Assembly (NCBI GenBank): GCA_021738485.1 | Contig: JAIPBX010000008.1 | Span: forward strand, 1 to 56,048 | Reading direction: 5' to 3' | DNA: 56,048 bases | Source: Bacteroidales bacterium | GTDB lineage: Bacteria > Bacteroidota > Bacteroidia > Bacteroidales > JAIPAH01 | In this document: positions 37,535 through 46,627 of the stretch, piece after piece | How positions within the stretch are numbered: the stretch's first letter is position 1 | Layout: the number at the start of each line of letters is the position of its first letter | Translations under genes and position numbers: made by a program | The notes under the pieces: generated by a model | Told to the model about the DNA's origin: nothing | The model's database searches: none | Seen by the model: only the letters and a program-made list of their open reading frames with translations

Positions 37535-39469
37535 ATGATGCGCTTAAAACTCTTATTGTTGTTCCAGGTCATCATTTTATTTGCCGGAGCACAGGAAAGA
37601 CAATCATTGTTAGACGCTGCCGGGCAGTGTAGCAACCTGAAAAAACAGTACTTTGCCGGTTCCCATGATACTATCGGGGTGAATTACGATCTGAACTATC
37701 ATCGTGCTCACTGGCATTTAAATCCCAATAACCGTTATATCCGGGGCAGTGTGACATCGTTTTTTCAAATCACACAAGCTACAGATAGCCTTTCTTTTCA
37801 GCTTGCCGATACCATGCAGGTGGATAGTGTGCGCTATAAGCAGAACCCCGTTTCATATTCCCACAGCAACGACATTGTTACCGCTAATTTACCCTCGGTT
37901 TTAAATGCCGGTGTTTATGATTCACTGACCATATACTATCAGGGGCGGCCTGCGGATAGTTCGGCATTTGCCCAGGGCTTCCACGGGGAAGAGGATAACC
38001 CGGTTTTATGGACTTTATCCGAGCCTTATGGGGCAAAGCATTGGTGGCCGTCCAAAAACGCCCTCTCGGATAAGATTGATTCCCTTGATGTTTTTATTCA
38101 TGTAAAACCTCCGCAATATCAAGCGGTTTCAAATGGTGTGTTGATTCATGATACGGTAATACATCAAGAGCAGGAAAGAATCCTGCACTGGAAACACCGC
38201 TACCCGATTGCTACCTACCTGGTAGCTGTGGCGGTTACGAACTATCAGAAACAGACTGCTTATATTCCTTTTCAGGATGACTCTCTAAGGTTGGTGAATT
38301 ATATCTACCCGGAAGATTACACCCATGCAGTGAACAAAATTCCTGATTTCTATAAATCTTTTCAATTGTTTGATACGTTGTTTAGATCCTATCCTTTTGA
38401 ACAGGAGCAATACGGACATGCCCAGATGAACAGGGGAGGGGGTATGGAACATCAGACGATGACTTTTGTGGGCGATTTTAGTTTTCATTTGCTCACTCAT
38501 GAAGTGGCGCATCAATGGTTTGGCAACTATATTACCCTGGATAACTGGCATGATATCTGGCTGAATGAAGGGTTTGCCACCTATCTGACCGGCCTGGCTT
38601 ACGAAAAAGCTTATGAAACGGATAAATGGTGGAATATTTGGCGTCCTCAGGTAGTAGGTCATATTACCAGCCAACCCGGAGGATCGGTTTATGTAGACGA
38701 CATCAGCGATCGTGACAGGATTTTTGATGCCCGGCTTTCTTATCATAAAGGCGCCTATTTATTACATATGTTGCGGTGGATATTAGGTGATGAAGCTTTC
38801 TTTGAAGCAGTGAGAAATTACCTGGCCGATCCGGCCGTTAAATATGGATATGCCGATAACGAGGATTTGATATACCACCTTGAACAACAGGGTGATACTA
38901 CTTTGAATGAATTTTTCCAGGATTGGTATTATGGACAGGGTTACCCTTCTTATCATGTGGTGGCTGAACCCATGGATGACGGGGTAATTGAAGTTCACAT
39001 TGACCAGGAGCAGAGTCACTCCAGCGTGGATTTTTTTGAAATGCCTGTACCTGTCCGGTTTAAGGATGCCAGTCATGATACTATGCTCGTTTTTGACCAT
39101 ACGGAGAACGGACAGGTTTTTCAGGCCCGGCTGGGATTTACTCCCGATTCGATCTTTTGCGACCCGGAATACAAATTAATATCGGCCGATAATAGCGTTT
39201 TGTTGGGCGTGAATTCCATAGACAGTTTGACTTCAAGGCTGGAAATAAGCCCTAATCCGGTGGAGAATACGCTGTTTGTAAAAGCCGGTGAAAGAATCAA
39301 AAAACTTGAGATTTTTACGGTAGAGGGTAAAAAAGTGCTGAATCATCAAGTGAAAAAAAGGAAACAGGTTTCCTTGTCTGTGGAGAGCCTTCCATCAGGT
39401 ATATATGTTCTGAAAACATGGACCGGATCAAAAGCCATCCTTTCGCGGAAGTTTATCAAAAAGCCATAG
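37535..39469 (+). CDS. M1 family aminopeptidase with T9SS C-terminal sorting domain
   Basis: 644 residues with signal peptide (LLLLFQVIILFAGAQ). The M1 gluzincin core has GGGMEHQTM (the GxMEN exopeptidase loop), HEVAHQWFG with zinc ligands H322 and H326, and the third ligand in WLNEGFATY. The last ~75 residues form a type A T9SS sorting domain: SPNPVENTLFV, IFTVEGKKVLN, LPSGIYVLKTW and a basic tail RKFIKKP. The enzyme is therefore expected to leave the cell through the T9SS encoded in this window and be attached to the surface or released, trimming peptides outside. M1 peptidases with this tail are known in Bacteroidota. Confidence 0.92.
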   Translation: MMRLKLLLLFQVIILFAGAQERQSLLDAAGQCSNLKKQYFAGSHDTIGVNYDLNYHRAHWHLNPNNRYIRGSVTSFFQITQATDSLSFQLADTMQVDSVRYKQNPVSYSHSNDIVTANLPSVLNAGVYDSLTIYYQGRPADSSAFAQGFHGEEDNPVLWTLSEPYGAKHWWPSKNALSDKIDSLDVFIHVKPPQYQAVSNGVLIHDTVIHQEQERILHWKHRYPIATYLVAVAVTNYQKQTAYIPFQDDSLRLVNYIYPEDYTHAVNKIPDFYKSFQLFDTLFRSYPFEQEQYGHAQMNRGGGMEHQTMTFVGDFSFHLLTHEVAHQWFGNYITLDNWHDIWLNEGFATYLTGLAYEKAYETDKWWNIWRPQVVGHITSQPGGSVYVDDISDRDRIFDARLSYHKGAYLLHMLRWILGDEAFFEAVRNYLADPAVKYGYADNEDLIYHLEQQGDTTLNEFFQDWYYGQGYPSYHVVAEPMDDGVIEVHIDQEQSHSSVDFFEMPVPVRFKDASHDTMLVFDHTENGQVFQARLGFTPDSIFCDPEYKLISADNSVLLGVNSIDSLTSRLEISPNPVENTLFVKAGERIKKLEIFTVEGKKVLNHQVKKRKQVSLSVESLPSGIYVLKTWTGSKAILSRKFIKKP

Positions 39470-39479
39470 CGACTGTTTA

Positions 39480-40103
39480 TTACAGCTCGATACTTTTGAA
39501 GGCATACCCTTTGGCGCGGAAGTTCTCCAGAGTTTTGGGCAGGGCATAAAGCATTCTTTCGCTGGCTTTCGGGCTGTCGTGAAATATGATGATAGAACCT
39601 TTATCCGTGTTGTGGATGACGTTATGGGCGCACCGCTCCGCTTTTATAGATGTATCGAAATCGGCACTTAAAACCGTCCACATAATAATGTGGTATTTAT
39701 TTTCGAGAAAAGCGATTTGCGACCGGCTGATTTTACCATGCGGAGGACGAAAGAGTTTGGTATGTAGCAGAGTATCCGTTTTGGCAATATCTTCAAAATA
39801 GACTTCATCATCGGTGCCCCATCCTTTCAGGTGATGATAAGTGTGATTTCCCGTTTTATGACCTCTTTTAATAATCTCGTCAACCAGTTCAGGGTATTGG
39901 GAGGCTTTGTCCCCGACCAAAAAAAAAGTGGCTTTTGCATCAAATTGATCGAGAATATCCAGTGCTTTTTCTGTTATCCCTGGCGAAGGGCCGTCATCGA
40001 AAGTGAGAAAAATTTCATCGCGGGAAGTGGGGATTTCCCAAATTAAAGTAGGATAAATAAGTTTGCTGATTAGTTTCCCGGTTTTAATAAAATATGTTCT
40101 CAT
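39480..40103 (-). CDS. Polysaccharide deacetylase family protein (NodB homology domain)
   Basis: 207 residues. NodB motifs: FLTFDDGPSPG (motif 1, catalytic Asp pair at about 33-34), HKTGNHTYHH (motif 2, metal His), LFRPPHGK (motif 3) and SIIIFHDSPKA (motif 5). Such enzymes remove N-acetyl groups from peptidoglycan or other polysaccharides; the substrate cannot be read from sequence. No signal peptide is obvious. It follows gpmI on the minus strand, separated by a terminator whose U-tract ends two bases before this start codon. Confidence 0.9.
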   Translation of the reverse strand: MRTYFIKTGKLISKLIYPTLIWEIPTSRDEIFLTFDDGPSPGITEKALDILDQFDAKATFFLVGDKASQYPELVDEIIKRGHKTGNHTYHHLKGWGTDDEVYFEDIAKTDTLLHTKLFRPPHGKISRSQIAFLENKYHIIMWTVLSADFDTSIKAERCAHNVIHNTDKGSIIIFHDSPKASERMLYALPKTLENFRAKGYAFKSIEL

Positions 40104-40104
40104 A

Positions 40105-40147
40105 GAAAAAAGAGTAGCCTCATTGTATATAACGAGACTACTTTTTT
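40105..40147 (-). terminator. Terminator after gpmI
   Basis: Imperfect hairpin (GTAG..CTC with GAG..CTAC and an inner TT/AA) bordered by A6 on the left and T6 on the right, so it can work in both directions; it lies between gpmI and the deacetylase gene. Confidence 0.55.
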
Positions 40148-40154
40148 AATGTTT

Positions 40155-41687
40155 TTATTTTTCGATTAAGGATTCCCCGGTCATTTCCGAAGGTTTGTCT
40201 ATTTCCATAATATCCAGCAGTGTCGGGGACACATCAGCCAGTATACCGTTATTTATTTTTTGGTAATAGTCACTTACCAAGACACACGGCACCGGATTCA
40301 TAGAATGTGCTGTATTAGCCGATCCGTCGGCATTTACGGCATTATCGGCATTACCGTGGTCGGCTATTATCAGAGATTCGTAACCATTGGCTTTTCCGGA
40401 TTCAACAACTTCTTTGAGGCATTCATCCACCGATTCAAGAGCTTTAACGATTGATTCAAAAACGCCGGTATGCCCTACCATGTCTCCGTTAGCAAAGTTG
40501 AGAACTACCAGGTCTACTTCCTGCTTTTTAATTTCCTCCACGATAGCATCTTTTACTTCATAGGCACTCATCTCAGGCTGAAGATCATAAGTAGCCACCT
40601 TCGGAGATGGTATCATGATGCGTTTTTCATGGTCAAATTCTTCTTCGCGACCTCCGTTAAAAAAGAATGTAACGTGCGCATATTTTTCAGTTTCGGCTAT
40701 ACGGATTTGATTCCTGCCCTCGTTCGCGATAATTTCGCCCATGACATTACTGATTTGCTGTTTGTCAAAGACGACTTTTATACCTTTGAAAGTCTTGTCA
40801 TATTCGGTCATGGTCAGGTAATGTAAAGGCATCGTGTGCATGTCATGCTCAGGCATATCTTTTTGTGTGAGGACTGTAGTGAGTTCCCGAAGACGGTCCG
40901 TTCTGAAGTTGAAACACATCACCACATCACCTTCATTTATGGTTCCTACCGGATATCCGTTTTTGTCGGTGTTGATGACAGGTTTAATAAACTCATCGGT
41001 AATGCCGCTATCGTAAGAGTGTTGCACAGCCTCCAGTAAATTACTGGTTTGTTGCTCTCCTTTACCGTGCACCATAGCATCATAGGCCACCTTGATACGC
41101 TCCCAGCGCTTATCACGGTCCATACCGTAATATCTGCCTGTGATTGAGGCTACGGTGCCATTGGATTTTTCCAGGTGATTGAGAAGATTTTTCATGTATC
41201 CATAGCCGCTTCTGGGGTCAGTGTCTCTTCCATCAGTAAGGGCATGTACATAGACTTTGTCCAGCCCGTAATCCCCGGTTAAATCCGTTAGTTTGTAAAG
41301 ATGGGTATGCATGGAATGAACGCCACCATCGGAGACAAGACCGATAAAGTGAACGGCCTTATTATTGTTTTTTGCATAAGTAAAGGCTTCTTTCAGGGTT
41401 TCGTTTTCAGCAATGGAGTTATCTTCAATGGCTTTGTTGATGCGCACTAAATCTTGATAGACAATACGTCCTGCCCCGATGTTTAAATGACCTACTTCGG
41501 AATTGCCCATCTGGCCGTCCGGCAAACCAACATTGGAGCCGTCGGTACGTAATTCAGAGTTGGGATAGTTCTTTAGCAAACTGTCCATATAAGGGGTATG
41601 AGCCTCGTGAACAGCATCCGTATTATCTTTGTTCCCGTTTCCCCAGCCATCAAGGATAATGAGTAATGCTTTTTTATTTTTATTCAT
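40155..41687 (-). CDS. gpmI: 2,3-bisphosphoglycerate-independent phosphoglycerate mutase
   Basis: 510 residues from ATG at 41687 ([16 protein letters not shown]); the frame extends 20 codons upstream without family similarity and overlaps the promoter. The alkaline phosphatase-type metal site is seen in LIILDGWG and [16 protein letters not shown] with the phospho-accepting serine, and at the C terminus [12 protein letters not shown] and [10 protein letters not shown]. It interconverts 3- and 2-phosphoglycerate using Mn ions. It is the only mutase of glycolysis visible here and is interesting beside a manganese uptake operon, though that link is only by proximity. Confidence 0.96.
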   Translation of the reverse strand: MNKNKKALLIILDGWGNGNKDNTDAVHEAHTPYMDSLLKNYPNSELRTDGSNVGLPDGQMGNSEVGHLNIGAGRIVYQDLVRINKAIEDNSIAENETLKEAFTYAKNNNKAVHFIGLVSDGGVHSMHTHLYKLTDLTGDYGLDKVYVHALTDGRDTDPRSGYGYMKNLLNHLEKSNGTVASITGRYYGMDRDKRWERIKVAYDAMVHGKGEQQTSNLLEAVQHSYDSGITDEFIKPVINTDKNGYPVGTINEGDVVMCFNFRTDRLRELTTVLTQKDMPEHDMHTMPLHYLTMTEYDKTFKGIKVVFDKQQISNVMGEIIANEGRNQIRIAETEKYAHVTFFFNGGREEEFDHEKRIMIPSPKVATYDLQPEMSAYEVKDAIVEEIKKQEVDLVVLNFANGDMVGHTGVFESIVKALESVDECLKEVVESGKANGYESLIIADHGNADNAVNADGSANTAHSMNPVPCVLVSDYYQKINNGILADVSPTLLDIMEIDKPSEMTGESLIEK

Positions 41688-41744
41688 GGTTATTTTCCTA
41701 TTTTTAGAGTTACTTTGCGCAATAAGGTTCGTTCTTTCTAACAA

Positions 41745-41752
41745 CAAAGATA
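41745..41752 (-). promoter_or_regulatory. Candidate -7 element for gpmI
   Basis: Minus-strand TATCTTTG matches TAnnTTTG, 58 bases before the ATG at 41687. No -33 box at the standard spacing. It lies inside the extended reading frame, which supports the downstream start. Confidence 0.35.
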
Positions 41753-41809
41753 TTTAACAAGTTCTAAACAATCTATGCAAACGATTGTTGCTTAACTTTT
41801 ATTGAGTTT

Positions 41810-42523
41810 ATGAAGAAAACATGGATTTTTCCTGATATCCACGGGTATCGAAAAACACTGGAGTCGTTGTTTGACCAGATAAAGCCTTCCAAAGAGGAAC
41901 ACCTGATTTTTCTGGGCGATTATATTGATCGTGGTCCGGATTCAAAGGGCACAATTGATTTTATTAGAAACCTCCAGGAGGAAGGCTATCGAATAACTCC
42001 ACTGATTGGAAATCATGAGCAATATTTTGTGGAAGCATATTATGAGGCTTTGAATTATAAACAGGGCTTTTTTTCCAGAAAACCACCCAAATTTAAAGCC
42101 TGGATGGAGCATGGGGGTAAACAAGCCCTCAAGAGTTTCGGCGTAAAAGATTTGCGAAAAATACCCCCTGAATATATAAGCTGGATTGAGGACTGCGAGT
42201 ACTATGTGGAACTGGATGATTATGTGGTGGTACATGCCGGGTTGAATTTTTATAAGGATAACCCTTTTGAAGACAAGCATTCGATGCTTTGGATTAAGGA
42301 GTATGATATTTTTCCTGAAATGATAGGGAACCGGAAAATTATTCACGGCCATACTCCGGTAAATCACGAATTTATTGTTGAGATGGTGGAAACGGATCGG
42401 TACAATTTTATAGATCTCGATAACGGGGTTTATATGCTGAACCGGCAGGGTTATGGGAATTTGATGGCTTTTGAAATCTCTTCCAAACAACTAGTTGTGC
42501 AGCCTAATTTGGAAAATGAGTGA
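41810..42523 (+). CDS. Metallophosphoesterase (PPP-type serine/threonine phosphatase-like)
   Basis: 237 residues. The calcineurin-like signature is complete: PDIHG (first motif with Pro in place of Gly), GDYIDRGPDS, GNHEQ, VVHAGL and HGHTP. This combination is typical of bacterial PPP-family phosphatases and of ApaH-like hydrolases; the exact substrate is unknown. Soluble, no signal peptide. Divergent from gpmI. Confidence 0.9.
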   Translation: MKKTWIFPDIHGYRKTLESLFDQIKPSKEEHLIFLGDYIDRGPDSKGTIDFIRNLQEEGYRITPLIGNHEQYFVEAYYEALNYKQGFFSRKPPKFKAWMEHGGKQALKSFGVKDLRKIPPEYISWIEDCEYYVELDDYVVVHAGLNFYKDNPFEDKHSMLWIKEYDIFPEMIGNRKIIHGHTPVNHEFIVEMVETDRYNFIDLDNGVYMLNRQGYGNLMAFEISSKQLVVQPNLENE

Positions 42524-42576
42524 CATTGGGGTTAAATTTGTTTTTTTAACGTGGTTGTTTTTTAACAAATAAATCA

Positions 42577-43065
42577 ATGGAATTCGGATTATTTGATAAT
42601 GTCATTTTTGAACTAAGGGTGATTATTGATATCATCATAGCTTCCCTGCTAACAGGTTTTGTGGGGCTGGAGCGTGAGATGTCGGGAAAACCGGCCGGTT
42701 TTAGAACCCAGATGATTATCGGGGGGGCAGCGGCCCTGCTTATCTCAACCGCCCGGATTCTGATTCGCGATTTCGCCGGTGAAAGTGAATTGGCTGCAGT
42801 GATGCGGGCTGATCCCGTCAGGGTTATTGAAGCTGTGATTGTGGGAATTAGTTTTATTGGCGCGGGCACTATATTGAAAATGGAGGATCAGAGGAAAGTG
42901 CAGTATTTAACTACAGCAGCCTCTATTCTTTTATCTGCCGGAATCGGGATGAGTGTGGCCCTTCACCACTATATTATCGCCGTGGGGGTTACGGTATTCA
43001 TTCTTATTATTAATGTAGGGGCTAATGTCATCGACCACCATATCAAAAAAAGAAGGAAGAAATAG
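42577..43065 (+). CDS. MgtC/SapB family membrane protein
   Basis: 162 residues with four membrane helices. GFVGLEREMSGKPAGFRTQMIIGGAAALLI and FIGAGTILK followed by LTTAASILLSAGIGMSVA are the MgtC N-terminal domain signature. The protein consists of this domain only, without the C-terminal soluble domain of Salmonella MgtC. Members are connected with magnesium limitation and modulation of P-type or F-type ATPases, but the role here is unknown. Confidence 0.9.
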   Translation: MEFGLFDNVIFELRVIIDIIIASLLTGFVGLEREMSGKPAGFRTQMIIGGAAALLISTARILIRDFAGESELAAVMRADPVRVIEAVIVGISFIGAGTILKMEDQRKVQYLTTAASILLSAGIGMSVALHHYIIAVGVTVFILIINVGANVIDHHIKKRRKK

Positions 43066-43210
43066 CCCGGGACGTCGTAATTCAATTTGGCCCTTTTATT
43101 GATATTGCAAGTTTCAGAGCTTTTGAATTTACTACTTTAAGGTAATACCTCATTAAGGTATGATGAACAAGAAGTAGGCTTGTCGCGTTCGGATTGAAAA
43201 AGTAATACCC

Positions 43211-43729
43211 ATGAAATTGAAAGATAAAACCATTGTCGTACTGGTGCATGAACTCTTTGAAGATTTGGAATTGTGGTATCCCGTGCACCGCCTGCGCGAG
43301 GAAGGTGCGAAAGTATTCATTGCAGGACCTGAAAAAGACAAGGAATACAAAGGCAAACACGGTGTTCCGGCCAAAAGCAACATGAAAGTATCGGAAGTAA
43401 ACCTAGATAGTGTGGACGGGATTGTCGTTCCGGGAGGTTACGCCCCGGATAAGTTACGACGATACCCGGAGGTGACCGATTTAATCAAGCAGGCCGACGA
43501 TAAAGGAATGCCCCTGGCCATGATTTGCCACGCCGGATGGGTGATGATTTCGGCCGGTATTCTAAAAGGACGTAAAGCCACTTCAGTAGGCGCGATTAAA
43601 GACGATATGATCAACGCGGGTACTAACTGGGTGGATGAACCCGTTGTGATTGATAAGAACCTGGTATCAAGCCGTACACCGGCTGATATGCATGTCTATA
43701 TGAAAAGCTATATCGGTTTATTTAAATAA
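43211..43729 (+). CDS. DJ-1/PfpI family protein (class I glutamine amidotransferase-like)
   Basis: 172 residues. The nucleophile elbow MICHAGW contains the conserved cysteine (about residue 104) and is preceded by the family's IVVPGGYAPDKLRRYPEV. The glutamate of the active site is in the first strand region (HELFEDLELWYP). Relatives include PfpI/YhbO and Hsp31-type proteins with protease, glyoxalase or deglycase activities assigned; which applies here cannot be told. Terminator follows. Confidence 0.9.
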   Translation: MKLKDKTIVVLVHELFEDLELWYPVHRLREEGAKVFIAGPEKDKEYKGKHGVPAKSNMKVSEVNLDSVDGIVVPGGYAPDKLRRYPEVTDLIKQADDKGMPLAMICHAGWVMISAGILKGRKATSVGAIKDDMINAGTNWVDEPVVIDKNLVSSRTPADMHVYMKSYIGLFK

Positions 43730-43764
43730 GAACTGTTGCTGCTCCGGATGAGCTAACAGACTGT

Positions 43765-43799
43765 AACCGGGATGGGATTTTTCTCATTCCGGTTTTTTT
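43765..43799 (+). terminator. Rho-independent terminator after the DJ-1/PfpI gene
   Basis: Stem starting AACCGG / CCGGTT and continued by weaker pairs, then seven T. Confidence 0.8.
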
Positions 43800-43853
43800 A
43801 AATCAGAAATTTCATAATTAATTGTTTTGATAAATTGATTAAATTTGAAGGTG

Positions 43854-44141
43854 ATGAGTAAAGAAGAGATATTAAAAAAGCTGGAAGAACTGAAACCCAT
43901 ATTGCATAATGATTTTGCAGTAAAGGAGATTGGTGTGTTTGGCTCTTTCGTTGATGAAAAGCAGTCAGATGATAGCGACATTGATATTCTTGTTGAATTG
44001 GAAAGGCCTATTGGGTGGAAGTTTTTTTCGTTGGAGAAATATCTTGAGCAAGCATTCGGACGGAAAATTGATTTGGTGACGAAAAAGGCTTTAAAAAAGC
44101 AAATAAAAGACAATATCCTTCAAAAAGTTAAATACGTCTGA
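43854..44141 (+). CDS. MNT-type nucleotidyltransferase antitoxin (MntA of the HepT/MntA type)
   Basis: 95 residues from ATG 43854; a TTG at 43845 and a GTG just before are also possible. The minimal nucleotidyltransferase motif is complete: GSF (30-32) followed by DSDID (D42, D44), then a third acidic residue in KIDLV. It is followed one base later by a HEPN-domain gene. In the characterised HepT/MntA systems the MNT enzyme blocks the HEPN RNase toxin by adding AMP groups to a tyrosine. The name MntA here is unrelated to manganese transport. Confidence 0.88.
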   Translation: MSKEEILKKLEELKPILHNDFAVKEIGVFGSFVDEKQSDDSDIDILVELERPIGWKFFSLEKYLEQAFGRKIDLVTKKALKKQIKDNILQKVKYV

Positions 44142-44142
44142 A

Positions 44143-44496
44143 GTGAGTAAAAGTGATAGAAATTATTTAATGTATCTGGAAGACATGCATGAAGCCATGG
44201 CCCGTATTGAGGAGTATATAGAAGGATATTCATTTATCAGCTTTAAAAAAGATTACAAAACCGTTGATGCTGTTATCAGAAACTTTGAAATTATTGGAGA
44301 AGCTTCAAAAAACCTACCCGAAAAGCTAAAATCTAAATATTCCGAGGTCCCCTGGGACGAAATGTATCTTCTGAGAAACAAAATCAGTCATGAGTATTTT
44401 GGTATTGATTATGAAATCATCTGGGACATTGCAGTGAATAGCTTGCCAACAAATAAGAAGCAAATAGAAGATGTTTTAAAAAATGAAACAACCTAG
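44143..44496 (+). CDS. HepT-like HEPN ribonuclease toxin
   Basis: 117 residues, probably starting with GTG at 44143, one base after the antitoxin stop, so translation is likely coupled; an internal ATG at 44170 would remove conserved sequence. The HEPN active motif is RNKISHEY (R78, H83), with Y85 as the tyrosine that MNT partners adenylylate in this family. YKTVDAVIRNFEIIGEASKNLP is the HepT/DUF86 signature. Expected activity: RNA cleavage. No mobile element is seen around the pair. Confidence 0.88.
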   Translation: MSKSDRNYLMYLEDMHEAMARIEEYIEGYSFISFKKDYKTVDAVIRNFEIIGEASKNLPEKLKSKYSEVPWDEMYLLRNKISHEYFGIDYEIIWDIAVNSLPTNKKQIEDVLKNETT

Positions 44497-44553
44497 ATGA
44501 AATTATCAGTCATTTTTAATGGCAGAATAATGCCAGAGTACTTTATCTCCACC

Positions 44554-45729
44554 TCACTCCGCCCTGAAAAGTAAAAACCGTCCTTTCATCGATTCCAGCT
44601 CGTTCTTTTTATCGGTCAGGATGTATTGCATGGCTTCGTCGGTGAAGCTGTAGCCCTTGTCGGTCAGCTCAACCATTCCATCGTCGATTCGGATCATGTT
44701 GTTGTTTTCAGCAAACTCCAGAACTTCTTTAGCGCGCTTTGAGGTCCATTGGAAGTGGTCTGTGAGATGGGAGACTTCCCGCTCTTCTGGATTGCTATTT
44801 TCGATGCTGTGGTTTCTTAAGTGCAGGAGAAAGGTGAGCATCGAAAACTCCAGCTTTTGTTGTTTCCTTCGCATCAACACAGAGATAACCCCACGCTTTG
44901 GAGCGAAAAAATAAATCAACAGGAAAATGAATCCCAGGATTGCAGCCATGGACCCTCCGATGGATACGTTCAGAAAATGAGCGATCCAGTAACCCGCTAT
45001 GGCGGCAGCTATTCCAATAACCGACGACAGGACAAGCATCCGGTTTAACGACTGGGTCATCAGGTAGGCAGCAGCCGGCGGGACAATCATCAAGGCAACT
45101 ACAAGGATAGCCCCTACGGCATCAAAAGCGCCGACAGCCGTAATGGAGGTCATGGTCATGAGTCCGTAGTGAATCACCACCGGGGTAAAACCCAGCGAAG
45201 CGGCTAACTGCGGATCGAAGGTGGAAATTTTCAATTCTTTGTAAAAAACACCAAGCAGCACAAGACTCAACACCAGGATACCACCCATGACCCACAGCGA
45301 TTTGGGTCCCATGGGATTTCCGTTGATGATGAGTTGGTTGAAAGGGGCAAAGGCCAGTTCTCCCACCAGTACCGCATGGGTGTCTATGTGCACATCTCCA
45401 GCAAAGCGGGTAATAAGGATCACCCCGATACTAAAGAGCGCCGGAAACACTAGCCCGATGGCAGCGTCCTCCTTCACCAGCCGGGTGCGGTTAATGATCT
45501 CTACAAGCACTACCGTTAATACACCTGTTGCGGCAGCCATCAAAACCAGGAAAGGGGAGGAGACGTCCTGCGTAATGAAAAAACCAATGACAATCCCCGG
45601 CAATATCGCGTGACTAATGGCGTCGCTAATCATAGCCATGCGGCGCAGCACCAAAAAAGCTCCGGGTATGGCGCAGGCTACGGCAACAATAATCGCGATG
45701 AATTGTATTTCAATTTGGGGTATGCTCAT
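44554..45729 (-). CDS. Metal ABC transporter permease with C-terminal winged-helix-like domain
   Basis: 391 residues. The first ~275 are a normal ABC-3 (Mn/Zn/Fe chelate) permease with eight or so helices, containing ISDAISHAILPGIVIGFF and AVGAFDAVGAILVVALMIVPPAAAYLM. The remaining ~100 residues (from about 290) are soluble and cytoplasmic: HLTDHFQWTSKRAKEVLEFAENNNMIRIDDGMVELTDKGYSF looks like a helix-turn-helix with wing, similar to the DNA-binding part of DtxR/MntR regulators. The start overlaps the preceding permease gene by 20 bases. Last gene of the operon. Confidence 0.9.
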   Translation of the reverse strand: MSIPQIEIQFIAIIVAVACAIPGAFLVLRRMAMISDAISHAILPGIVIGFFITQDVSSPFLVLMAAATGVLTVVLVEIINRTRLVKEDAAIGLVFPALFSIGVILITRFAGDVHIDTHAVLVGELAFAPFNQLIINGNPMGPKSLWVMGGILVLSLVLLGVFYKELKISTFDPQLAASLGFTPVVIHYGLMTMTSITAVGAFDAVGAILVVALMIVPPAAAYLMTQSLNRMLVLSSVIGIAAAIAGYWIAHFLNVSIGGSMAAILGFIFLLIYFFAPKRGVISVLMRRKQQKLEFSMLTFLLHLRNHSIENSNPEEREVSHLTDHFQWTSKRAKEVLEFAENNNMIRIDDGMVELTDKGYSFTDEAMQYILTDKKNELESMKGRFLLFRAE

Positions 45730-46627
45730 GATTCTTTCTTTTTTTCAGGGTATTGATGTATCTGAAAAGCAGCCCGCGGTTGGGTGCGAAAACAAATGAC
45801 AGTGCCACGATGAATACTGCCGCCAGCACGATGACCGGACCGGTGGCCATATTTTTGGTGGATGTGCTGATAGCCGTTCCCGCTATTCCCGACACAGCTC
45901 CGAAAAGAGCCGCAATGATAATCATCACCGACAACCGGTTGGTCCATTGCCGGGCTGCCGCTGCCGGGGCAATAATCATTGCACTCATCAGTACGACCCC
46001 CACGGTTTGCAAGCCTAAAACAATTGCCACCACAATCAGTGAAGTCATCAGGATATCCAGGAAGCGGGTGTTGAAACCAAGCGTTTGGGCATATTCGGCA
46101 TCAAAAATCAGCAGCTTGTGTTCTTTCCAGAAAAGAAGAACTATGAGTAAAGAGATTCCACCCAGCACCGACATGATGATGACGTCTTTCATCATCAGGG
46201 TAGCGGCCTGTCCGAACAGGTAGCTGTCCAGCCCCGCCTGGTTGGCGTTGGGAAGCCGCTGGATGTAGGTCAAAAGAACAATCCCCAGACCAAAAAAGAC
46301 GGTAAGGATGATACCGAGGGCCGTATCGCTTTTAATGGCCGTATTTTGCTGGATCCCACGAATCCACAGGGTACCGATCACTCCGCTGGCTATCGCTCCT
46401 AAAAGGAAAAGCAGCGGGTCTTTGTAACCGATTAAAAGAAAAACAATCGCAATCCCCGGAAGGGAGGCATGGGATATGGCATCGCCCAGCAGGCTTTGTT
46501 TTCGGAGCACGGCAAAGGTTCCCAGTGTTCCGCTGACTACTCCCAGCACGATAGTCCCCAGAATCACCGTGCGGGAAGTGTAGTCGGTAAAGAGCTCCTG
46601 TATGAATTCTATCCATCCCATAATCAA
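45710..46627 (-). CDS. Metal ABC transporter permease
   Basis: 305 residues, ABC-3 family. About eight to nine membrane helices; LLGDAISHASLPGIAIVFLL and LQTVGVVLMSAMIIAPAAAARQW are the family motifs. It lacks the C-terminal soluble domain of its neighbour; two different permeases probably form a heterodimer, as in TroC/TroD or MntC/MntD systems. It overlaps the ATPase gene by four bases (ATGA). Confidence 0.93.
   Translation of the reverse strand: MIMGWIEFIQELFTDYTSRTVILGTIVLGVVSGTLGTFAVLRKQSLLGDAISHASLPGIAIVFLLIGYKDPLLFLLGAIASGVIGTLWIRGIQQNTAIKSDTALGIILTVFFGLGIVLLTYIQRLPNANQAGLDSYLFGQAATLMMKDVIIMSVLGGISLLIVLLFWKEHKLLIFDAEYAQTLGFNTRFLDILMTSLIVVAIVLGLQTVGVVLMSAMIIAPAAAARQWTNRLSVMIIIAALFGAVSGIAGTAISTSTKNMATGPVIVLAAVFIVALSFVFAPNRGLLFRYINTLKKRKNHEHTPN

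Noticed and set aside
44520-44535. Terminator of the metal operon
   Set aside because: TGGCA/TGCCA makes only a 5-bp stem and there is no U-run in the minus-strand transcript.
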